Below, piece by piece: positions 13,477 to 21,337 of a stretch of 21,642 nt of DNA. Made by a program: the position numbers and the translations under genes. The stretch covers positions 1 through 21,642 of the forward strand of contig JAVVRI010000030.1 of the NCBI GenBank assembly GCA_036654795.1. The letters are read 5' to 3'. How positions within the stretch are numbered: the first letter of the stretch is position 1; every line of letters starts with the position of its first letter. Below the pieces are notes generated by a model. That model had not been told where the DNA came from. It saw only the letters and a program-made list of their open reading frames with translations, and made no database searches. Origin of the DNA: JAVVRI01 sp036654795 (GTDB lineage: Bacteria > Bacteroidota > Bacteroidia > Bacteroidales > Tannerellaceae).

Positions 13477-13558
13477 GTGCGGTTGCCTCGCAAGAATGCA
13501 AAATGTCTTTGCTATCTCGCAGAACTTTGCGTTCTTTGCGTACAAATCTATAGCAAAT

Positions 13559-15799
13559 ATGAAAAAGAAAATGATTACAACCCTGGCCGTAATGGCTCTG
13601 CTCTGTTTTGGCACTGCGGGTAGGGCGCAAGAAGTACCGGCGCTTTGCCTTAGCGAGGTCGTTTCCGGAAAGATGATTGAAACAAAAGGTGTCGGCGCCA
13701 TGACCTGGACAAAGGATGGTGAACATTATACGTGCCTTGAAAAAAACGCCGCAACGGGCGGCAAGGACGTTGTCAGTTACCGAGCGAAGGACAATGAGCG
13801 GAGGGTGATTATCCCCGCCACCCTTTTTACCACAGCAGGGGGGAAGTCTATAAACGTTCGTAGCATCTCGTGGAGCGAGGATGACCGGAAGGTGCTTATC
13901 CGTACAAACACCAAGCGCGTTTGGAGGTACGACACGCGTGGCGACTATTGGGTGTTAAACCTTTCCGACAGCACGATGCGTCAGGTTGGTGCCTCACTGC
14001 CCGAAGCATCGTTGATGTTCGCCAAGTTCTCGCCTGACGGCGAACGGATAGCCTACGTGTCAGGTAATAATATTTATGTAGAAAACCTCGCTTCGGGCGA
14101 GATCCTGCCCCTTACCACGGACGGTAGTGCGGAGGTGGTGAACGGCACTTTTGACTGGGTGTACGAAGAGGAGTTCAATTGTCGAGACGGTTTCCGTTGG
14201 AGTCCCGACGGTCAGACCATCGCCTATTGGCAGAGCAACACGGCCGGTAGCCGTACGTTCGACATCATTAACAACATCGACTCCCTTTATCCGACCCTTC
14301 TCCATTTTCCTTATCCGAAGGCGGGCACTCAGAATGCGGCTGTTCGTATCGGTTATGTCCCATCCAAGGGCGGTGCGACGACTTGGGTAAACATCCCCGG
14401 CGATGCGCGCGAAAATTATCTTCCCCGCATGGAGTTCATCCCCGGAAGCAGCGAGCTGTTTATCCAGCAAATGAATCGTCCGCAGAACACAAACCGTATC
14501 TGGACAGTTCGTACGGATGGCTCTGCTCCGGCCAACATCTTTACGGAGACCGATGCCGCTTGGCTGGACACGAACGATGACATTACTTGGCTGGATGGTA
14601 ACCGTGCCTTTACTTGGCTTAGTGAGCGCAGCGGCTTCCGCCACCTCTATCGCGTCAGCCGAGACGGCAGTCTGATTACGCCGATTACTCGTGGTAACTT
14701 CGATTATATTAGCCCCGTAGGCATGGATCTGAAAAACAAGCTGACCTATTTTATTGCTTCGCCTGATAACTTCACCGAGCGTTACCTCTATTGCGCCCCC
14801 TTAAGTGGTAAGGGTGAAGCACGGCGGCTGAGTCCTGTGGGCGAGGCTGGGCAACACCGTTACGATATGTCGCCTACTGGCCGCTGGGCGGTTCATACCT
14901 TCAGCAATGCCGCTACTCCGAGCGTGACCGATATGGTAGCTTTTCCAAAACACAAGTCTGTTCGTATGCTCGAAGAGAATGCTGAGGCGAAGCGGAAGTA
15001 TGCCTCCCTCGGTCTGAACCCAAAGAAATTTATCAAGGTGAAGTCCGGCGACTTATTGCTTGACGCTTGGATGATTTGTCCGAAGGACTTTGACGCCCGT
15101 TGCAAGTATCCCGTCATTATTGAAGTTTATGGTGAGCCTGCCAGCGCTACTGTCCAGAATGTTTGGGGTGGCGGCGACTTGTGGAACCAGTATGTGGCCA
15201 ACTTAGGCTACATCGTTGTCAGCATTGAGAATCGTGGAGCCAACAGCCCTCGTGGTCGCGAGTGGCGTAAATGTATTTATGGTGAGGTGGGTACCTTCTC
15301 TGCCGAGGATCAGAGTTGTGGCATCCGGGACATGGCGCGTCAGTTCCCCTTTATCGATCTTAGTCGTGTGGGCATCACCGGTTGGAGCGGCGGGGGTAGC
15401 CAGACGCTGAACTGCATGTTTCGCTATCCCGAGGTGTTCCATACCGGTATAGCTATTGCTTTCGTTGCCGACCAGCGCCTTTACGATACTGTTTATCAAG
15501 AACGTTATATGAATACTCCGCAAGCCAACCCCGATGGTTACCGTAAGGGCTCCCCTATCAGTTATGTCGATGGATTGCAGGGCAACCTGCTGCTCATTCA
15601 TGGTACCGGAGACGATAACGTGCATTATCAGAATTGTGAGCGGCTAGTGAACGAGCTAGTGCGTCATAATAAGCTTTTCAGCCAGATCAGTTACCCGATG
15701 CGAAGCCATGGTATCTATGAAGGCGAGGGCACTAGCCTTCACCTTCGCACCACGATGGCTGATTATTGGCTGAACCATTTGCCTGCCGGAGCTCGTTAA
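13559..15799 (+). CDS. Secreted S9 peptidase, dipeptidyl peptidase IV type
   Basis: A 746-residue serine peptidase of family S9 (prolyl oligopeptidase clan), predicted periplasmic, that would remove N-terminal dipeptides, often X-Pro or X-Ala. A signal peptide is visible (MKKKMITTLAVMALLCFGTAGRAQ). The N-terminal beta-propeller region contains WVYEEEF with glutamates 203-205, matching the EE pair that anchors the substrate amino terminus in DPP4. The C-terminal alpha/beta hydrolase domain has Ser610 in TGWSGGGSQT, Asp685 in GTGDDNVHYQN and His717 in RSHGIYEGEGT, a complete triad. I chose the ATG at 13559 because it begins the signal peptide; the longer in-frame TTG start at 13439 would bury it. 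The MscS-type gene follows 29 bp downstream. Confidence 0.92.
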   Translation: MKKKMITTLAVMALLCFGTAGRAQEVPALCLSEVVSGKMIETKGVGAMTWTKDGEHYTCLEKNAATGGKDVVSYRAKDNERRVIIPATLFTTAGGKSINVRSISWSEDDRKVLIRTNTKRVWRYDTRGDYWVLNLSDSTMRQVGASLPEASLMFAKFSPDGERIAYVSGNNIYVENLASGEILPLTTDGSAEVVNGTFDWVYEEEFNCRDGFRWSPDGQTIAYWQSNTAGSRTFDIINNIDSLYPTLLHFPYPKAGTQNAAVRIGYVPSKGGATTWVNIPGDARENYLPRMEFIPGSSELFIQQMNRPQNTNRIWTVRTDGSAPANIFTETDAAWLDTNDDITWLDGNRAFTWLSERSGFRHLYRVSRDGSLITPITRGNFDYISPVGMDLKNKLTYFIASPDNFTERYLYCAPLSGKGEARRLSPVGEAGQHRYDMSPTGRWAVHTFSNAATPSVTDMVAFPKHKSVRMLEENAEAKRKYASLGLNPKKFIKVKSGDLLLDAWMICPKDFDARCKYPVIIEVYGEPASATVQNVWGGGDLWNQYVANLGYIVVSIENRGANSPRGREWRKCIYGEVGTFSAEDQSCGIRDMARQFPFIDLSRVGITGWSGGGSQTLNCMFRYPEVFHTGIAIAFVADQRLYDTVYQERYMNTPQANPDGYRKGSPISYVDGLQGNLLLIHGTGDDNVHYQNCERLVNELVRHNKLFSQISYPMRSHGIYEGEGTSLHLRTTMADYWLNHLPAGAR

Positions 15800-15828
15800 A
15801 CCATAAAACCATAAAAACAGTAAACGTC

Positions 15829-17682
15829 ATGAATAAATGGATCTTTACCTTCCTACTCTGCGTCGGATTAGTCTCCGGCGCGCAGTCGGCCGCTGCCCAG
15901 ATAGGGGAGAAGGCTGCTGAATTACTATCGACCACCTTCCATCAGGAGGAGCCAGCCGTTCTGCTTACTGATACGGCCCTGCTTGCTGAAAAGCAGCGTA
16001 TGGACTCTATTCGCATGCAGGAGATGGCGCTTCAGATTCAAGAGATGAAGTTGGGTGAAATCGTGCTCCGAACGGAGTTGGATGCTGCGCGCGGTCTCAC
16101 TACAGCGGCCGACTCCGCCCGTCGGGTAGAGCAACGCCAAAGGGTAGATTCGCTCCGTAGAGTAACGCCCGGAGTGCCCGTTGTGGTTGATAAAGATACT
16201 CTTTTCCTTCTCTACGCTAAACGCGGAGGGCTCTCGCCAGTAGATCGTGCCGTTACGTTCAGCCAGCGTATCTTGGCTGCCGGTAAGAGTACACGAATCA
16301 AGCGCGACTCCGTCTACCTTTTCGACAGCGAGCATGTGACGGACATCATGGCGGGGCAGAAGGTGCTGGTTACTTTCACCGATCAGGACGCCCTTTGGCA
16401 GAACACTACCCGTCAGGAGTTGGCCGCTCAGTATCTGCCCATTATTGCCCAGAAGGTGCAGGAGTTGCGTGAGGAGCACAGCCTCTGGCAAGTGGCCAAA
16501 CGTGCGGCATACTTCGTCATCGTGCTGCTTGCTCAGTACGCACTGTTCCGGCTGACCAACTATTTATTTAAGAAATTGCGCCGCAAGATCGTGTGGCTTC
16601 GCCAGAACCGGCTGCACCCCATTACGATTCGCGACTACGAGTTTCTTGATACCCGCCGACAGGGGAGGGTGTTGTTTTTCTTTAGTAACATGCTGCGCTA
16701 TTTGGTGCTGCTGGTGCAATTGACCATCAGTGTGCCGATTCTCTTTGCTATCTTCCCGCAAACGGAAGATTTGGCGATGAAGATATTCTCCTATATTCTT
16801 TCGCCGATGAAGTCCATTCTGCTTTCCATGGCCGGTTATTTGCCGAATTTATTTACGATCTTGGTGATCTATTATGGCATTAAATACGTGATAAAGGGGA
16901 TCCAGTACATAGCGGGCGAGATAGAGAGCGAGAAGTTGAAACTGACGGGTTTTTATCCCGATTGGGCGCAGCCCACGTTCAATATTATTCGTTTCCTGCT
17001 CTATGCGTTTATGATTGCGATGGTCTATCCTTACTTGCCGGGTTCAGACTCAGGTGTCTTTCAGGGAATATCGGTGTTTGTGGGTCTGATTATCTCCCTT
17101 GGCTCGAGTACGGTGATTGGTAATATCATTGCTGGATTGGTCATCACTTACATGCGTCCTTTCAAGCTGGGCGACCGTATTAAGCTGAACGACACAACGG
17201 GTAATGTGATCGAGAAGACACCTTTTGTCACCCGCCTCCGTACACCTAAAAATGAGGTGGTGACGATACCTAACGCCTTTATCATGTCTTCACACACCGT
17301 CAATTATAGCGCCTCGGCGCGTCAGTACGGCTTGATTATTCATAGTACTGTGACCATTGGATATGACGCTCCTTGGCGTCAGGTGCACCAGTTGCTAATA
17401 TCCGCTGCTAGGGCTACACCCGGCGTGATGGAAACGCCTGAGCCTTTCGTGCTGGAGACGGAGTTGAGCGACTTTTATCCCTGTTACCAGATAAATGCTG
17501 TGATCCGTGACGCGGATCAGCTGGCGGCCATCTATTCTGATCTCCATCAAAACATTCAAGACAAGTTCAACGAGGCGGGTGTAGAGATCATGTCTCCCCA
17601 CTATCGCGCCGAACGTAATGGCGACGCCACGACCATCCCTGCTCAGTATCTTAACGATGTGGTTGTGCCCCCCTTAAAATAG
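15829..17682 (+). CDS. MscS-family mechanosensitive channel with long periplasmic N-terminus
   Basis: A 617-residue inner-membrane channel. A signal peptide (MNKWIFTFLLCVGLVSGAQSAAAQ) is followed by an extracytoplasmic region of about 200 residues rich in charged helices (strong coiled-coil character around 55-110). Membrane segments follow at about 226-245, 285-308, 335-360, 385-405 and 408-442. The pore helix and MscS core are clear: GLIISLGSSTVIGNIIAG, then YMRPFKLGDRI, the beta-domain GNVIEKTPFVTRLRTPKNEV and IPNAFIMSS. The family releases solutes during osmotic downshock. The start at 15829 is chosen because it begins the signal peptide; an earlier in-frame start would overlap the upstream peptidase gene. 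It is probably cotranscribed with the peptidase gene. Confidence 0.9.
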   Translation: MNKWIFTFLLCVGLVSGAQSAAAQIGEKAAELLSTTFHQEEPAVLLTDTALLAEKQRMDSIRMQEMALQIQEMKLGEIVLRTELDAARGLTTAADSARRVEQRQRVDSLRRVTPGVPVVVDKDTLFLLYAKRGGLSPVDRAVTFSQRILAAGKSTRIKRDSVYLFDSEHVTDIMAGQKVLVTFTDQDALWQNTTRQELAAQYLPIIAQKVQELREEHSLWQVAKRAAYFVIVLLAQYALFRLTNYLFKKLRRKIVWLRQNRLHPITIRDYEFLDTRRQGRVLFFFSNMLRYLVLLVQLTISVPILFAIFPQTEDLAMKIFSYILSPMKSILLSMAGYLPNLFTILVIYYGIKYVIKGIQYIAGEIESEKLKLTGFYPDWAQPTFNIIRFLLYAFMIAMVYPYLPGSDSGVFQGISVFVGLIISLGSSTVIGNIIAGLVITYMRPFKLGDRIKLNDTTGNVIEKTPFVTRLRTPKNEVVTIPNAFIMSSHTVNYSASARQYGLIIHSTVTIGYDAPWRQVHQLLISAARATPGVMETPEPFVLETELSDFYPCYQINAVIRDADQLAAIYSDLHQNIQDKFNEAGVEIMSPHYRAERNGDATTIPAQYLNDVVVPPLK

Positions 17683-17711
17683 GTACTTATGTTTCCGATA
17701 GTGTTAAATAG

Positions 17712-17741
17712 GTTCCTCTGCAAAACAAATTGCAGGGGAAC
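17712..17741 (+). terminator. Hairpin between the MscS and lipoprotein genes
   Basis: GTTCCTCTGC (17712-17721) pairs with GCAGGGGAAC (17732-17741) over 10 bp with one G-U pair and a 10-nt loop. It lacks a good T-tract, so it may be a weak terminator, an mRNA processing site or a leader structure for the lipoprotein gene. Confidence 0.45.
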
Positions 17742-17783
17742 TGTTGTTATATGACCAAATGTAACTATAAAAGCACAGAAGGT

Positions 17784-18422
17784 ATGAAAAAGTATTTAGT
17801 AGCAGTTGCAGCCTTGGGTATCCTGGCTGCTTGCAGTGGTAAGCAAACGCAAGTGCCCGTAGAAGTGGCAGAAGAGAGTGTGACAGTAGCCGAAATTCCT
17901 ATTGTGGAGGCTCCTCCCGTAATGCCTATAATGAAGGCCAAGCCGGCGAAGGCTATTAATATGCGCGATTCCCTGAAGGCAAATCCGAAGAAGGGGCCAG
18001 TGATCCAGAAGAGGTTCAAGACGACCATTCCGGTTGCAAAGACGGCTGTCGCTGCTACTTCTCAGACCGCACCGTCCGCTTCTACTTCTACTACGACTTC
18101 GCAGCCGATGTTTACCACCGACGTGAACTACGAGATGACCCTTTATTATCAGGATAATAACGATGAAGGGGTGTATGAGTTCGATGCCGTTACGATTGAT
18201 CCCGCTGCTCCTCAAACCTTTGTTTCTATCGGTAAACACAAGAAACACAAGAAACATCGTGATAATTCCACCGATGCAGAGGCGTTCATCTATGAATTTA
18301 TACCCAGTGACGGTAGTCCGGTGTTCTACTATGAAGCCGATGGTAACAGCCTGATCTTGCTCGATCAGAACTTGCAACCTGCCACCTCCGACCTTAACTA
18401 CACGCTTCAACTGCTTCCGTAA
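17784..18422 (+). CDS. Small lipoprotein of unknown function
   Basis: A 212-residue predicted lipoprotein that I do not recognise. The signal peptide MKKYLVAVAALGILAAC has a lipobox LAAC ending at Cys17; this start is preferred over the in-frame ATG at 17730 because it begins the signal peptide and has AGAAGG just upstream. The mature protein opens with a low-complexity region rich in Val, Pro, Ala, Lys and Thr (about 20-115, including a Ser/Thr run), typical of an extended linker. It is followed by a compact part (about 120-212) with NYEMTLYYQDNNDEG, a basic KHKKHKKH patch and a C-terminus rich in beta-forming residues. Placement after the MscS gene suggests an envelope role only. Confidence 0.75.
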   Translation: MKKYLVAVAALGILAACSGKQTQVPVEVAEESVTVAEIPIVEAPPVMPIMKAKPAKAINMRDSLKANPKKGPVIQKRFKTTIPVAKTAVAATSQTAPSASTSTTTSQPMFTTDVNYEMTLYYQDNNDEGVYEFDAVTIDPAAPQTFVSIGKHKKHKKHRDNSTDAEAFIYEFIPSDGSPVFYYEADGNSLILLDQNLQPATSDLNYTLQLLP

Positions 18423-18472
18423 GCAACTTGGGTAATCGCGCCAGAACTAAGATTGAATTTTAAAAATAGTTA

Positions 18473-18511
18473 AGCTACTAGCTTCAGGGGTATCGCCTGT
18501 TGCTAGTAGCT
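18473..18511. terminator. Bidirectional terminator between the lipoprotein and ABC-F genes
   Basis: AGCTACTAGC (18473-18482) pairs perfectly with GCTAGTAGCT (18502-18511); inside, CAGG/CCTG extends the stem after a 2/2 loop. On the minus strand it is followed by TAACTATTTTT, so it looks stronger for the leftward ABC-F transcript. The 200 bp between it and the ABC-F stop codon hold no convincing gene. Confidence 0.7.
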
Positions 18512-18700
18512 ATTTGATTGACGTGTCAAAGTACATCTGTCAAGAGCGCAAGAAACGATTTTCGGGTAATCATGCTGTAAAAGAAAACATTAGGAAGGAA
18601 GCTCTCTCTCTTCTGAGTAAGGAACAATGGTCTCCCAAGCCTGTATTAATTAAATTGAAAACAGCTTCAGATAGATACAGGAAAGTTTCTTATCCCTTGG

Positions 18701-18708
18701 CAAAGATA
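18701..18708 (-). promoter_or_regulatory. Isolated -7-like box facing left after the ABC-F stop codon
   Basis: On the minus strand TATCTTTG matches TAnnTTTG, 8 bp beyond the ABC-F stop codon. A transcript from here would end at the hairpin at 18473-18511 after about 200 nt and has no open frame on that strand. No -33 box is seen, so chance occurrence is quite possible. Confidence 0.25.
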
Positions 18709-18715
18709 CGAGGAA

Positions 18716-20353
18716 TTAATTCTTTCGCTCCAGCTCACTAAGGCTTTCCATCTTTTTGCGTTGCAGGAAGTCGTAGATGCCTTCTAGGTGTTCGGTCACT
18801 TTCTGGTTCCCAAACTCATATACCTTGCTGACTAGTCCGTCCAGAAAGTCACGGTCGTGAGAGACAACGATCAGTGTCCCGTCAAAATCGAGTAGGGCAG
18901 CTTTCAGAATGTCTTTCGTTTTCATGTCCAGGTGGTTGGTCGGCTCGTCGAGGATTAGCAGGTTGACTGGCTCCAGCAGCAGTTTGATCATAGCCAGACG
19001 CGTGCGCTCACCTCCGGAAAGTACCTTTACCTTCTTTGTGGAGTTTTCGCCGCCAAACATGAAGGCGCCCAGCAGGTCGCGTATCTTGTTGCGTATTTCT
19101 CCTTGAGCAACGTCGTCGATGGTTTGAAAGACCGTTAGGTTCTCATCCAGCATTGAGGCTTGATTTTGGGCAAAGTAACCGATCATGACGTTGTGTCCCA
19201 ACGTCAGTGTGCCGTCATAGTCTATCTCTTTCATGATACATTTTACGAGGGTAGACTTCCCTTCGCCGTTTTTTCCTACGAAAGCGATCTTGTCTCCGCG
19301 CTCGATGGTTAGGTTGGCATTGCGGAAGACGGTATGTTCGTCGTAGCTCTTCGATACCCCTTCCAGCGTTACGGGATAGGAGCCGGAGCGGGGAGAGGGG
19401 GGGAACTTCAGGCGCAGGGCGGAACTGTCCTCTTCATCCACCTCCAGAATGTCCATCTTTTCTAGCATCTTGACACGGCTCTGCACTTGGTTTGTTTTGG
19501 AGTAAGTACCTTTGAAGCGGTCGATAAACTCCTGATTGTCGGCTATCATCTTTTGTTGCTCCTCGAAGGCCTTTTGCTGTTGCTCGCGGCGTTCGATGCG
19601 GAGTTGCAGGTAGGTGCTATAGTTTACTTTGTAGTCGTAGATGCGCCCCATGGTTACTTCGATGGTACGGGTGGTGATGTGGTCGACGAAGGCACGGTCA
19701 TGGCTGATCACCATGACTGCCTGTCCGTTATCAATCAGGAAGTCTTCCAGCCATTGGATGGACTCTATGTCTAGATGATTGGTCGGCTCATCGAGCAGGA
19801 GCACGTCGGGCTTTTTAAGTAATAGCTTAGCCAATTCTATGCGCATGCGCCATCCACCGCTGAACTCACTGGTCTGGCGGGTAAAGTCTTCGCGGGCAAA
19901 GCCGAGTCCGAACAACGTCTTTTCTATATCAGCGTCATAATTGATCTCTTCTATGGAATAGAACTTTTCGCTTAGTGTAGATACACGCTCAATGAGTGCG
20001 TAATAAGCCTCCGAGTCATAGTCCGTTCGCGTTTCCAGTTCTGTGTTGATAGCGGCAATTTCTGCCTCCATTTCGTGCAAGTGGGCGAATGCTTGCGCTG
20101 TTTCTTCGAACACTGTGCGCCCGTCTTCGGTCATCAGGTGCTGGGGCAGGTAGGCGATGACTGTATCTTTGGGAGCCGACACCTTGCCGCGTGTTGCTTC
20201 GCGCGTACCGGCAATGATCTTTAGCAGGGTTGATTTTCCTGCTCCGTTTTTACCCATTAGGGCAATACGGTCTTTCTCGTTAATTACAAAAGATACATCC
20301 GAAAAGAGTGCGCTCCCGCCAAACTCTACTGTTAGTCCGTCTACTGAAATCAT
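18716..20353 (-). CDS. ABC-F family ATPase (ribosome-associated type)
   Basis: A 545-residue cytoplasmic protein with two ABC domains and no membrane segments. Domain 1 has Walker A GKNGAGKST (34-42), signature SGGWRMR (165-171) and Walker B LLLDEPTNHLD (185-195). Domain 2 has GKNGEGKST (360-368), LSGGERTR (445-452) and LILDEPTNHLD (466-476). The linker (about 240-320), rich in Glu, Gln and Lys, corresponds to the P-site tRNA interaction motif of ABC-F proteins, which act on the ribosome in translation. There is no long C-terminal extension as in Uup. Antibiotic protection cannot be claimed; a housekeeping member is more likely. Repeat copy 2 lies 54 bp upstream of its start. Confidence 0.93.
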   Translation of the reverse strand: MISVDGLTVEFGGSALFSDVSFVINEKDRIALMGKNGAGKSTLLKIIAGTREATRGKVSAPKDTVIAYLPQHLMTEDGRTVFEETAQAFAHLHEMEAEIAAINTELETRTDYDSEAYYALIERVSTLSEKFYSIEEINYDADIEKTLFGLGFAREDFTRQTSEFSGGWRMRIELAKLLLKKPDVLLLDEPTNHLDIESIQWLEDFLIDNGQAVMVISHDRAFVDHITTRTIEVTMGRIYDYKVNYSTYLQLRIERREQQQKAFEEQQKMIADNQEFIDRFKGTYSKTNQVQSRVKMLEKMDILEVDEEDSSALRLKFPPSPRSGSYPVTLEGVSKSYDEHTVFRNANLTIERGDKIAFVGKNGEGKSTLVKCIMKEIDYDGTLTLGHNVMIGYFAQNQASMLDENLTVFQTIDDVAQGEIRNKIRDLLGAFMFGGENSTKKVKVLSGGERTRLAMIKLLLEPVNLLILDEPTNHLDMKTKDILKAALLDFDGTLIVVSHDRDFLDGLVSKVYEFGNQKVTEHLEGIYDFLQRKKMESLSELERKN

Positions 20354-20384
20354 ACGTACGTTATCTATATTTGAAGTGAAGTTG

Positions 20385-20392
20385 CAAAGGTA
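20385..20392 (-). promoter_or_regulatory. Probable -7 box for the ABC-F gene
   Basis: On the minus strand TACCTTTG matches TAnnTTTG, 31 bp upstream of the ATG at 20353. The -33 position would fall within the end of the 201-bp element (20408-20608), so that element may contribute to this promoter. Confidence 0.5.
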
Positions 20393-20407
20393 GGTAAAAT
20401 ATTGTGG

Positions 20408-20608
20408 TTAGTACTTTCTATACCACTATTTAGATCAAAACATTACTCTAATTATACTTTTGAGCAGGCTGGAAATCAATTTTGAGCCTGCTCAAAATTA
20501 AATACGAGCATGCTCAAAAACAATTACGAGCTAGCTAAAAAGCATAATAGCATATAGGCTTCTGGGTAAAACATCCGATCTTTTTCATTAATATACTGCA
20601 TGTTGAGA
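20408..20608 (-). repeat. 201-bp palindrome-array element, copy 2
   Basis: Reverse-complement partner of 13213-13413. The array at 20458-20541 has quasi-palindromes starting at 20458, 20480, 20502 and 20524, again exactly 22 bp apart. The one at 20480-20497 is perfect; the others depart from TTTTGAGCNNGCTCAAAA at 2-3 positions. The element fills most of the 268 bp between the ABC-F and sigma factor genes, ending 13 bp short of the sigma factor stop codon. Outside the boundaries the two copies stop resembling each other on both sides, which defines the unit length. Confidence 0.93.
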
Positions 20609-20621
20609 AAAAGAACTTTTC

Positions 20622-21209
20622 TTAATGCGATGAGAATGGGAATAACCATAAGAGCAACGGTAGGTAATCTTTTAAACTGACTCGCAGCAACTTTAAGGAT
20701 TGTTGTATCCGGTAGTTCACTGTTTGAGTGGAAACCTGCAGGATTTCAGCTATCTCTTTGTAGCTTTTATTTTCAAAGCGATGCATCACAAAAGCTTCCC
20801 TATAGCTGGCAGGTAAGGCATGTATTGCCTGGCTAATGTGCTTTTTCAACTCTTCTGTTTGCTGGAAATCGGTATCTTGCAGCATTTCCAGCATATACTC
20901 GTAGAAACGTGTCTCTGCACGCAATTGCGACTGTTGGCGGGTGAGTTGGTTAATGCACCTGTGATAGACTGTTTTGTACAGATATTGGCTGAAAGAGATA
21001 TTGAATACTTGTGTTTCTTTGTTTTCCCATAACCATAGCATGACATCCTCCACGATCTCTTCAGCGTCTTCCTGGGTGACAAACCGGTTCGCATAAGTGC
21101 ATAACATCGGGTAGTATCTCCTGAACAAGGTACCATAGGCTTTTTTATCTCCATGTTGCATGGCTGATAATAGAAATGAGTCTTCTATCGCTTGTGAGTT
21201 GTTTTTCAT
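20622..21209 (-). CDS. ECF RNA polymerase sigma factor (Bacteroidales expansion type)
   Basis: A 195-residue extracytoplasmic-function sigma factor. Region 2 (about 22-88) includes YGTLFRRYYPMLCTYANRFV and DAEEIVEDVMLWLWENK. Region 4 (about 125-178) has LPASYREAFVMHRFENKSY followed by the helix-turn-helix EIAEILQVSTQTVNYRI. This layout matches the group expanded in Bacteroides, usually paired with a FecR-like anti-sigma factor and controlling a SusC/SusD-type uptake system. The C-terminal tail DYLPLLLWLFPF is hydrophobic, common in this group. The FecR-type gene lies upstream in divergent orientation. Confidence 0.92.
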   Translation of the reverse strand: MKNNSQAIEDSFLLSAMQHGDKKAYGTLFRRYYPMLCTYANRFVTQEDAEEIVEDVMLWLWENKETQVFNISFSQYLYKTVYHRCINQLTRQQSQLRAETRFYEYMLEMLQDTDFQQTEELKKHISQAIHALPASYREAFVMHRFENKSYKEIAEILQVSTQTVNYRIQQSLKLLRVSLKDYLPLLLWLFPFSSH

Positions 21210-21228
21210 ACTATTTTCTACTTGTTGG

Positions 21229-21236
21229 CAAAGATA
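21229..21236 (-). promoter_or_regulatory. Probable -7 box for the sigma factor gene
   Basis: On the minus strand TATCTTTG matches TAnnTTTG, 19 bp upstream of the ATG at 21209. The region between it and the divergent FecR-type start (21338) is A/T-rich; no FecR promoter could be assigned. Confidence 0.5.
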
Positions 21237-21337
21237 GTTTTTTTACTGCAGAAAAAAAATATATAAAAAAGTGCTATTCTGTTTAGTAATCTGTCCGACT
21301 TCTCTTGTCTTATATATAAACAGGCATAAAAAAGCAG

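Noticed and set aside
13439..13558. Forty-residue upstream extension of the peptidase from a TTG start
   Set aside because: It would bury the signal peptide and includes the likely promoter box at 13469-13476.
18514..18741. 75-codon plus-strand open frame between the lipoprotein and ABC-F genes
   Set aside because: It uses a TTG start, overlaps the end of the ABC-F gene on the other strand, sits right after a terminator hairpin and resembles no known protein.
18716..20353. ABC-F gene as an antibiotic-resistance determinant
   Set aside because: Sequence motifs only show the ABC-F architecture; nothing distinguishes a ribosome-protection resistance protein from housekeeping members, and no mobile-element context is present.
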